From NCBI GenBank assembly GCA_036186865.1, contig AP025071.1, positions 13,488,475 to 13,552,474 on the forward strand: a stretch of DNA of 64,000 nucleotides, read 5' to 3'. The stretch comes from Eustoma russellianum (lineage: Eukaryota; Streptophyta; Magnoliopsida; Gentianales; Gentianaceae). How positions within the stretch are numbered: position 1 is the first letter of the stretch; the number at the start of each line of letters is the position of its first letter. The notes under the pieces are model-generated. The model worked only from the letters and a program-made list of their open reading frames with translations, ran no database searches and was not told the origin of the DNA. Both the position numbers and the translations under genes were made by a program. Of this stretch, positions 54,961 through 64,000 are shown piece after piece.

Positions 54961-57847
54961 TGTTGGACCTGTATAGCACCACTAGAGGGGGGGGTGAATA
55001 GTGGATTAGCGGAAATTACACTATAATTACCTTCAAAAACTTGTTTGAAGACCCCTTTGCCTCTTTAACCTCAGATTCTGGATTTTTCAGAACCAGTTCA
55101 CCGTTTTGATTGCTTTGGTTGAACCACTTATACACCTGTGTAAGCTCTCAAACTTGGCAGAGATCAAGTTTAGAATGTTTATAGTATGTCATAAAAATTT
55201 CAGACAATTCTAAACAAGTTAGCACGTTCAAATAAGCAAGAAAAGTAAAGTGTGCAATTCTGGCAGTTTCAGTCAGAATGTTTGCTTAACTTTAAACAAT
55301 GATATCTCAAAATCTACCCGTGCTATTTTGATGAATCTTATGTCAAATTAAACCTCAAGATGTCTAGTTTAATTTGATATAAGGCTCACTCCAAGATTCG
55401 AAGGATAGCCTGTTCAAATTGAACAAGTTTTGCACACTGGTCAGAATTGTTCACAGAATGTAGCAACAATTTTGTGAAGACGATTTGACTGAGCTAAACT
55501 CCTCAGAATTTAGTGATTCTTGCGGCTACTGAAAGCTAACACATTGAAGTATAACATATCCAAAATTCATGCAATTCTAAGACTGTTTGCTCATTCAATT
55601 ATGCGTGCCAAGTTAGTGTAATTCTCAGGCAGAAAACAGTAAGTGCAGGAAATAAGTAAAGAACACAAGGAATTATCCTGGTTCGGTCAATGTGACCTAC
55701 TCCAGTCCCAAGAGACACCTTCTCTTGGATTTCACTAAACACCAAACACCAAAGTCACCTTACAAAGCCAAAGGAAGAAGCTTTTCACCAACTTCTTCAA
55801 GAGGCTGCACCAAAACAGCAACTAGTTTCACCTTTGCACCTTTGCACCTTTTGATCACCTCTAAGGAGTAAGCTTTATACACCAGCTTCTCCCTTACAAT
55901 ATGTAGTTTGAAAGGTGTTGAAATCACAAGAAATGAAGAACTATACAATCATAAAGCTTTCACAAACGTGTTCTTCAAGAAGAGAAGAGAAGAAGAAAAG
56001 AATGGAGACAAAGAGCTGAATCTTGCTTGCTTTTCTTTTGCTTTCGTTTTGATGCTCTTTCTCTTCACCCTTTGGAGCTATTTATAGCCAAGAGATCAGT
56101 CCAAAGGCTCCTCAATATAGCCGTTTGAAGGGTTGGAGAATGGATAAAATTTAGCACTTTTCTAGCTACTAAAATTCAGCCTTTGATCTTCAAAATAAAT
56201 CTGACCGTTTATTGCTTTGAAATGGTCTTCAAATCTGAATTTTTATCCTTCAACTTATCCCCTTGTGGCCGTTGGAATGAGGTAGATAAAGTCTTCATTT
56301 GAATGTTTTAAAAGTCAGCTCCAATAAGCAATTTCCATGTGTAAATACCTTGCCATGTATGCGGCTGATTTGGCATATGTTTTGAACAGAATTTTTCTCC
56401 TCATTTTGAACACTTCATGAACGTTTGAACAGCCCCTTGAAGATAGGTAGAATAGTTCAAAGATAAAGATAGAAATCAGCCAAGATTTTTGAGAATAAGT
56501 CTTCAACTTTGATCTCATAGCCGTTTGGTTGTAGCTAAAACATAGAAAGAATTCAGCTTGACTTGGTCATATAGCCGTTGCCTTTTGGAGAGATTTTTGC
56601 TCCACCTTTTGAACAACATATAGCCGTTTGCTTTGAGAGAATTTTGCTCCATATTTCAACTAAGATAGCCGTTAACATCATCTCCAAAATCAAACAAGAA
56701 TAGTCATTTGAAATCATCTTAAAATCACCACCAAAATAGGATGTATTTGAAATTTGCCTTGCCTTGTTCAAAATCTGAATGTTTGAACATAATATATGCG
56801 CCAATAGCCAATAAACCGTGTGCACAAATATATAATATATAGTCTTCAACATGTAGCATAGAAAACCATATGAAGAATACCAAGAATTCCAAGAAAACCA
56901 TAGATGTGATAACCATGATATAAGAATTTCAATTGAGATACCATGCTGCCCGTTTCCATAAAAATAGGGCACGTACCATATGTGACATAAACACATATAA
57001 ACATCATATGAACAATATATAACATGTTGGAAGATCAATTGGCAAGTGAAATGACCAGAATACCCTTCAGCACAAAAATAGGAATGTTGTCCTAGGATGA
57101 ACCTGGACATAGTGCTGCTCCAGATACATTCTTTGCCATGATGTGACATGACTTATAAATGTGTCATATGATCATATAAGTCCGTTGGAAGAAGACCAAA
57201 TAAGAATGAGAAGTCCAAATGATGAAATTACCAAAATAGCCCTTATATAGGTCAATAAGCTTCCCACCGGGTCAACTCAGTTTTAACCCGTGCCAAGCAT
57301 GCTCTTCCTCAGCCAATTAGATTCTAAATTGAATAAGGATCAAGTGGGCTTTTGAATGACTCAATTTGGAGTTCATTTGCTCAAGATATGAACCAAAACC
57401 TGCAATAGGATACTAAACCGAACAATTTGCCTTATATTGTAAGTCATGTGACTTCAAGGCTTGGTTAGTTCATATAATAAACATGTATTGACATATATAT
57501 CATACAAGATCAGTTTGAACAACATGTATTGGCATATATAATCTAAGATCAGTTTGAACATGTCTTGATTAAGATATGTGATTGAATTGGCCAAGTTCAA
57601 TCTCATGATATTAATCAAACTTGTTCAATCTTGATTCAATCAATCAATTTCACATTTAGCTCATAAGTTCATGTCTTGCACAATCAATTTCATATGTAAA
57701 CGTTACACATATATATATCACATATGCATTTTCTAATCACAACAATTACACATATGCACACATATACATTTTGCACAACAATTACAACAATTACACATAT
57801 GCACACATATACATTTTGCAATCACTCAAACATAATATATCACAACA
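54961..57847 (-). repeat. 5' LTR of C4 (2887 bp)
   Basis: It appears identical to 47025-49911. TATA complement at 56079-56086. It ends TATCACAACA before TAAAT (57848-57852). Confidence 0.95.
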
Positions 57848-58874
57848 TAAATATGTCATTCAATTCATTAACTAGTTCATCCAAGGATTTATGTTCATTT
57901 GTAGCTGAATCTATTTCAATAATGACATCATGATCAAGCTCTACATCAAGTAGACAATCTAGTTCAGCTAACATCAAATCATAAGAATCTAGTTTATCAA
58001 TGTCATTCTCAACAGAATTACTTACATCAATGTCATCAATGAAATGTACATGATGTAATTCAGATTGTAACCCAGAAACAAGCATCTCAGCAGAATGTAG
58101 ATCATGCATAGGGATTTCATTTATATGCATGTCACAATGTAAATCATTTTCAGACAAAGTGTTATCACTATTAACATCATCTATAAGCAAACAACTAACA
58201 CTTTGGAAATCACCAACAGATTCAAGCGAAGGGTCTTCTTCAAACAGTACACAAGGTTGAGCATGCAATTCAAATAAAGGAGTTCCAGTTTCAGGCATGT
58301 TGGGGCTAATTTCATACAAACCATCATTCATAGAAATGTCAGATTGCAAGTCTTTGTTCTTTTCAGATTCTATCAATACTTGCACCATGTCTGTAAGTTG
58401 AAGCAATGCATTTTCAATATTACCCATAGTCTGACTCAAATTGCTTAACTTAACTGGATTTGGTTTGTCATTTTCAGAATCACAAGAGTTCAGTTCATAC
58501 CCATAGTTTTGATTAACTCGCCATGGGATTAGGTTTGATTGAACAATCTTTGCCTTTTTATACATGTCATAAAGTGATGAGAATTTTTCATTTAACATGC
58601 AATCGACAATTTCTTTATCTAGACCAGCAAAGAACCTAATCATGCTTAATTCCTCATGTTCATCAACATAAGCATAGTACAAATCATCAAGCATTTCATT
58701 GTAATATGCACTAACGTCTTTATTGCCCTGAGAAAGAGTTTGATATCTAGGAGTTTTACATTCCCAATATCCAACCCATAAACCATTCGTACGACCAAAG
58801 GATTTCATACGTTTTTCCAGTTCATCATAGTCTCTCCTATGGCATTCAACTCCCCAAATGGTTTTTAGAATCAT
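57848..58874 (-). pseudogene. G ORF, 5' part: gag-like protein with acidic extension
   Basis: The frame starts at the ATG at 58872-58874, right after the leader. Residues about 15-120 (LEKRMKS...TLSQGNKDVSAYYNEM...MIRFFAGLDKEIVD...YKKAKIV) parallel the second half of J gag (LKQEMRK...LPQGNKSVDEYYKEL...MARFLAGLNKEIA...AEKVERQL). The first half of gag and the zinc knuckle are absent. From about 130 onward the protein is strongly acidic and matches nothing I recognise. C4 interrupts it at codon 343. Skipping C4 and one TAAAT gives an uninterrupted 431-codon frame ending at 46751, so it was open when C4 arrived. It is not a host gene, since it sits between PBS and PPT. Confidence 0.8.
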
Positions 58875-60843
58875 GTTTAATCAAAACAATCTCAAAAGCC
58901 AATTAAAATATTGACAAGATGCAAATGCTCTACTTTATGTTGACAATTCCTTAAAACAACAACTTGGACTATTTCTCCTAAGGATTCAAGTAAATCACAG
59001 AAGTCAAACTGTTGTTGGGGCTGAAAGAAATCTACGGGGTTGTTTTAAGACAATCCCTCAATTTACTTTACAGCATATGCAATTATCAATTGTAGTAAAG
59101 TGAAAGTAAAGACACACAAACAAAGTGCTAGCAAGGGTTTGCTTTAGAAACTTTCAATATCTCAAAACTACAACACTTTGGGGTTTGGTTTGGGCACTTT
59201 CTTTCTTTTGAGCTTTGCACAGGGATTTTCCCTTTTTGCAACGTTTAACTTTGGGTTTTTTTCTCACTTGGCTTTCTTGTGCAATTCTCTCTTGTCTTGC
59301 CTCTTACTTGTTGACAAATATTGGCTTTTCTCTCGCGTATTTCTCAATCAAGCTTAATTTTCTTTCTTTGGAGGCTTTTGCTTGATTGTTGTGAGACTAC
59401 TCCTCACGGCCTACATGAGACATTGCCCACGGCCTTTAATTGCACAAGGTTTGTTGTATTTGGAATTTGAAAGTTCCTCGTACACAACACGGCTAAACAC
59501 TATGTAGTGGGAATTCAATTCACAATTACAACAAGATCAAATTGTATAAAGTGCAATGTAAGTTCAGAAATTGATCTAAAGCAACAATTGGATAGCTCTT
59601 TAACAATGTGGGGCTTAAACAATTCCTAACTTTCAGAATATATCTAAGTCCAACAAGTTGTTTGAAACAATTGAAATCAACAAAAAGATAAAGCTATTAG
59701 CATACACCAAGATTTCAAATGAGCTTTAAAAGTTGTTTTAATCCACACGGTTTTGGGCAGTTTGTTCTTTTTCCTTTTTCTGTTTTTGATGCAAATGATC
59801 TAAGTAATCTTAAGATGGCTAAATGCAACTTATTTGTTTCTAAATGCAATCTATAAGGCTAATTACTATATCAACTAATGGAAAATCAGTTTTGGTGCAA
59901 CTAAGCTAACTTGTTTTGTTTGGTTTTTAAGTGATCTATCCTACTTTGTTTTTGTTTGGTTTTTGTTTGTATGATGCAATCAGGTTCTAAACTAAATGAT
60001 ACTAGATGCAGCTCCTAACAAACGTGTATGAACTAGAACTAGGCAGCACACTTAGTTAGCTAAAACTATTTTGTTTTGTTCTTTGGTTTTCGGTTTTCTT
60101 GTGCTAAACTAAACAACCATCTAAATACTTAAACTATGTTGTAATCTAGTCTAACTAAGCTAAACAAGGCAGCACTAAAAACGTTTTAAACAGATTGCTC
60201 ATAAGTACTAAAAACAGAACTTTAACTACTTGATTACAAGCTAAAGTATCAACTAATCTATTTTGTGTTCAAGTTTTCTCTTTTAAGGACACAACTAAAC
60301 TAACACTTGAACTACTAGATTAAGGCCTAATGAAGATCAACTAAGCTAAATAAGGCAGCATATAAAACGCCTAAACAGTTTGCACACAAGTATTAAAACA
60401 GAATTTTATCTACTACAACTTGATGAAAAACTAAACGATCAACTAGTCTATTTTTGTGTTCAAAGTTTTCTGTTTTAGGAGTCAATTAAACTACCATTTA
60501 AAACTTCTAGATTAGGGTCTAATGAACATTAACTAAGCTAGATTGAACAAGTACAAGCTGGTTACACACGGCTTTTGTTCCAAGCTACACAAACAGCTCC
60601 TACAAACTTAACTCTAGTCTAAGTTCTTTTTGTGGGTTGTTTTCGGTTTTGCCACTAAACTAAGTTACCAAACTATAGTATACTATCTAACAAGCACTTT
60701 AAAGCATAAGCTAACTATCTAAACAAACAGCAACTAAACGGTCATAAAAAACAGTTTACTACAAAATTTGGACAGCATCATTCATATGCAATTTTAAACA
60801 ATGTAAACATGAATAGAAGACTAACCAAAGCTCTGATACCAAT
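58875..60843 (-). mobile_element. 5' leader of G (about 1.97 kb, non-coding)
   Basis: No ORF is supported. It holds the GTGAGACTACTCCTCAC...CACGGCC block at 59391-59434 and several diverged internal repeats around ACTAAACTA...CTAGATTAGG (60120-60560). It is the uninterrupted counterpart of the H leader and shows the pre-insertion sites of C1 and C3. Confidence 0.75.
60830..60841 (-). other. primer-binding site of G (tRNA-iMet)
   Basis: TGGTATCAGAGC on the - strand, two bases inside the 5' LTR. Confidence 0.9.
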
Positions 60844-62153
60844 TGATGAGCCAAACGAAGGCTAGAAAACGTTGCCAAGGACTTTGTCTCCTATTCCAAA
60901 CTGATTTGAACACAAGCCATGTCAAAGAACATGTCAAAGATACCCCTTGATCTTTAACCGTTGTTCTTGGCTCAATTTATGCCAACACCTCTCCCTCTTT
61001 GGCACTCCAACACATCTAAAACCTCAATGAGACCCTAAGATGCTGTAAACCAAAAGATGAAGCAAATACTAACAAGTTCTAGGCTAGGAACTTGAAAGAA
61101 AACCGTTAAGTGGTCTTAAACTTCAACTAGCATAAGTTGAGAACTCCTTAAAGGAAATTTGATTGAAATGTGATTGAATGTAGTTGTATATTGTTTTTTT
61201 TGAGTTGTTTTATACATTCAGCTTCCTATGCTATTTATAACAAATGAAAATGACATAGGTACAAGTTTTAATGTACAAAGTACAAGACTAAAAGAAGGTG
61301 CTTGCTTTGAACAACTTTGGCTCCAAGAAATCTGGTTGTTTTGCCGTGTAAACCATGTTTGTTTCCAGCCTTTTTCTTGATCAATTTGATTGGATAATAC
61401 TTGGAGCAGCTTGCTTGGAATTAGGCCTTTTGATTGGTTGCAAGTTGGCTTTGAATTTTCAAAGGCTGAAGCTTGATTCAACGTTTCCTCCTTGCAAGTT
61501 TCAGCCAAAGTTTTGATTGGATAATGTAGTGTGCAGCTTGGTTTGAACTCCCTTTTGATTGGTTGTAGTTTAGGCTTTGAATATTCAAACCAATTAACCA
61601 TAAACCAGCCTCCTCTTCAAAGGATTTTGATTGGATCATTTAATGTGCAGCATGCTAGTTTGTTTCTTTTCTTGTTTTTGATTGGTTTGAAGATTTGCAA
61701 GACTCCTTCCCATTGGTTCTTGAAATGAGCAGTTTGTACACCCATTTAACGTGAAGAGCAATTCTTGAATTTGACATGAGTGCTTGTCACCACCTTGCTT
61801 GTAAGCTACTTGAATATCACATCTTTGCTTGGACAAAAATTCAGATTCTAATTTGCATCTTCAAGCTTTGTTTGAACAATGATATCATCCGATCAGATGG
61901 AACATGGATCGATAGGTGTTCATGCTTCTTCAATGTAAAGCTCTCTTTGACCTATCTTCAAAGACACCAAGCAACAAACACAAGATACACAACATATATG
62001 ACATGTCCTAAGGGTTAGTTAAGACTATAAGACATAAGAAGTAACACTAGTGTGTGCGGAGTTAACAGTGATATGCCATGTCTTACAGAACTAACATGTG
62101 ACAATAAATGATACATGAAAATATGTTGCGTTGACCCCATCGTGGGCTCATCA
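60844..62153 (-). repeat. 5' LTR of G (1310 bp)
   Basis: TGATGAGCC...GGCTCATCA with TATA complement at 61232-61239. It is similar to the LTRs at 43309, 42812 and 40409. It is followed by target duplication TTGCT (62154-62158). Confidence 0.9.
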
Positions 62154-62158
62154 TTGCT

Positions 62159-62850
62159 TGTTTTCAACCATCTTTCTTGATCAATTTGATTGGATAATAC
62201 TTTGAGCAGCTTGCTTTGAATTGCCTTTGATTGGTTGCAAGTTTGGCTTTGAATATTCAAACAAATTTTGCCTTGATCAGCCGTGATCTTCAAAAAGAGC
62301 TGATTGGATCAATTGTTGTGCAGCTTGCTTGCTTGTCTTCAACTTGTTTTTGATTGGTTTCAACATTTTCAAGACTTCTTCCAATTGGTTAAAGCTTTGA
62401 GCAGCTTGTCCATCCTTGTTTGCGTGGAGAACAATTCTTGAATTTGACATGAGTGCTTGTCACCTCCTTGCTTGTAAGCTACTTGCTTATCATCTCCTTG
62501 CTTGAACAAAAATTCAGGTTCTAATTGCATTTTCAAGGTAAGTACGTGTACCTGAAGGACAAGGCAATAATACAACACAAACTATCCAAAAACAAGGTTA
62601 ACCAACCAACAATATTAAAAAGAACAACTAAAGATATGTACAACATGCTTTTGATACAACTAGATCAAAGCTTGTATCATATAAACCCAATGGACATCAT
62701 CTCTGCTTGGTTCATCCTCTTCATGCCTATAAAGAAATGATTCAACACAATGTAACAACTTCTTAGCCATACTCCTTGTTATGGGACCTGTGCGGGGCAG
62801 TGAGGTGTCATCATTAGTGTTTGTATCCACAAGGTTAGGCTGTAGCTCAT
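62159..62850 (-). repeat. 5' LTR of element K, right part
   Basis: This continues the LTR from 43308 once G is removed. The right end reads GCTGTAGCTCAT, two bases short of the expected GCTCATCA, where it meets a + strand LTR fragment. It includes the LTR-encoded pol tail with GPITRSMAKK (frame 62660-62860). Confidence 0.7.
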
Positions 62851-62944
62851 TAGGAAGCAAGGGGAAGTCTTCTTCCTTGTGCCTAACCCTTTGTGGAGGA
62901 CGTTTGGAGGGTGGAATTGTTAGAGCCCACGTCTTGCAGCATCA
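62851..62944 (+). repeat. end of a + strand gypsy-type LTR (U5 fragment)
   Basis: It resembles 1090-1187, including AGGAAGCAAGGGGAAGTC, and ends GCATCA. Only the last about 94 bp are present, so it is truncated on the left by K. Confidence 0.7.
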
Positions 62945-63170
62945 AATTGGTATCAGAGCGAGGTTACTCTATTCCACCATCTATCATTTCCTTTTCGTTT
63001 GAGTCTAGTCTTTTCAAGTTCAGTTGTGTCCTTCTTCTACCCCTCATTCTACACGCCATTTGTCTTGCATTTCATACAAAAAAACAAAACGTCCAAGCTG
63101 TTTGGGTCCTTTGCATTTTGTTGAGTCTTGTTCTTCATCATTCTAGCATCATTTCTTTTATATCACACTT
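62945..63170 (+). mobile_element. PBS and start of leader of the + strand gypsy-type element
   Basis: TGGTATCAGAGC at 62948-62959 follows the LTR end by three bases. About 210 bp of leader follow, without an ORF I trust, before an LTR on the opposite strand. Confidence 0.7.
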
Positions 63171-63587
63171 TGATGAGCCAAACGAAGGCTAGAAAACGTT
63201 CCAAGGACTTTGTCTCCTATTCCAAATTGATTTGAACCTCAGCTATGGCAAAGAACATCACAATGACACCCCTTGAACTGTAACCGTTTGTTCTTGGCTC
63301 AATTTATACCAACATCTCTTCCTCTTTGGTATTCCAACACATCTAAAACCTCATTGAGACCCTAAGATGCGGTAAAACCAAAAATGAAGTGAATACTAAC
63401 AAGTTCTAGGCTATGAACTTGGAAGAAAACCGTTAAGTGGTCTTGAACTTCAACTAGAAAGTTGAGATTTCCTTAAAGGAAGTTTTGATTGAAATGTATA
63501 TATGAATTGTGTACTTTTTACAATCTGATTTCTATGCTATTTATACAAAACGAAAATTACAAGAGTACAAGGTTTAAAGTACAAAGT
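63171..63587 (-). repeat. G/K-family LTR fragment (element L)
   Basis: It begins TGATGAGCCAAACG and follows the K LTR closely up to about 63587, where it diverges at a T run. No PBS lies on its left, so this end is the outer edge of a 3' LTR. The rest of the element is not recognisable to the right. Confidence 0.65.
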
Positions 63588-63998
63588 TCCTTTTTTTTGT
63601 TTGATTTTTGGTTTATATGCCTAAGATGATGAAAACAAGTCAAACTATTGAGGTTACACTAGCTGACACGAATTTAATCTTTGGTTAAGCAATAATGTGT
63701 TTGAACTAGTTATACCCTATGGCTGAATGCAATCTAACGCTAATGTTTCCTTTGTGTTTGGTGATTTTTTTACCGAATGACAACAATTGGACACAAATTA
63801 TGATGCGGTCCAAGGTGTGCAAAATACAAGACAAAGTTTGTCTTAGTCTTGGGTTGCATTCCATGCATCACTTTTCATGCATATAGGCGTCTTTCAATAA
63901 AATAACCAAATGTATGTCTTGTTTTCTTGGGATCCTTGCTTCCTTGTGTTTGCTTTGCAGGTAAATTAGGTACATGAAATTTCCAAGCCTAATGGAAG
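63588..63998. other. unassigned sequence at right edge
   Basis: No gene is seen. The motif TTTGCTTTGCAGGTAAATT at 63949-63967 matches the start of the window (3-21) and the complement near 41866-41884, so the right edge probably enters another copy of the gypsy pol-tail module on the + strand. Confidence 0.4.
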
Positions 63999-64000
63999 CT

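Larger units (their letters stand above)
47025..57847 (-). mobile_element. C4: Sirevirus with deleted gag and intact pol
   Basis: 10,823 bp. LTRs 47025-49911 and 54961-57847 are both 2887 bp and look identical. PBS 54947-54958, polypurine tract 49912-49925, target duplication TAAAT (47020-47024 and 57848-57852). It is inserted in the G ORF. The N-terminal part of gag is lost by an in-frame deletion, while pol is fully open. It is probably non-autonomous and a recent insertion. Confidence 0.97.
43309..62153 (-). mobile_element. G: non-autonomous LTR element encoding one gag-like/acidic protein
   Basis: LTRs begin TGATGAGCC and end GGCTCATCA. Target duplication TTGCT is at 43304-43308 and 62154-62158. 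PBS 60830-60841, polypurine tract 45819-45832. Without C4 and the assembly duplication, the internal region is about 3.4 kb: a roughly 1.97-kb leader, one 431-codon ORF and a short 3' part. No protease, integrase or RT is present, so it must be mobilised in trans, probably by a J-like gypsy element with a related gag and leader. It fits the description of gag-only (TR-GAG type) non-autonomous elements. It has been split by C4. Confidence 0.85.

Noticed and set aside
57840..58874. 344-codon ORF as a host protein gene
   Set aside because: It lies between PBS and PPT of element G, its first part parallels gypsy gag, and its listed 3' end runs into the C4 LTR.

Overview
This is plant nuclear DNA, probably from a eudicot. 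It is AT-rich, has no recognisable host gene, and consists almost entirely of nested LTR retrotransposons. Every primer-binding site found is the TGGTATCAGAGC complement of plant initiator tRNA-Met. The species cannot be read from the sequence.

Four closely related Ty1/copia elements of the SIRE/Sirevirus lineage (C1-C4) cover about 45 kb. C1 (4525-27060, + strand, target duplication GGGTT) is split inside its reverse transcriptase by C2 (11549-22873, - strand, TTTGC). C3 (28043-39680, -, AAACA) and C4 (47025-57847, -, TAAAT) are separate insertions. Each has long LTRs (about 2.68-2.89 kb), a Gag with a CCHC knuckle and coiled coil, a Pol with PR-IN-RT-RNase H, and a run of polypurine tracts. 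C2 looks coding-complete. C1 has one nonsense codon plus the C2 insertion, C3 has a one-base frameshift in pol, and C4 has an in-frame gag deletion with an open pol. In all four, gag and pol are separated by a 92-nt intron-like segment whose removal would fuse them in frame.

The substrate is older Ty3/gypsy-type material, mostly on the - strand. From left to right it holds: a + strand 3' LTR with pol tail (1-1187); a broken gag-protease gene (J, 1193-3277) with its leader; a leader, PBS and LTR of a related element (H; pieces at 4092-4524, 27066-28042 and 39686-41669); an internally deleted element (K) sharing that LTR; and element G (43309-62153, -, TTGCT), inserted in the K LTR. G has PBS, PPT and LTRs but no PR, RT or IN. 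It carries one long ORF with a gag-like start and an acidic extension, now cut by C4. The right edge holds a + strand LTR end with PBS (62851-63170), a further G-family LTR fragment (63171-63587) and unassigned sequence.

Insertion order is clear: K, then G, then C4; and H, then C1, then C2, with C3 also in H. The intact leader of G is an internal empty-site reference for the C1 and C3 insertions. A 10-N gap at 46326-46335 is flanked by what looks like an exact 770-bp duplication, most likely two overlapping contig ends placed side by side. LTR identities and similarities were judged by eye, not by computed alignment.
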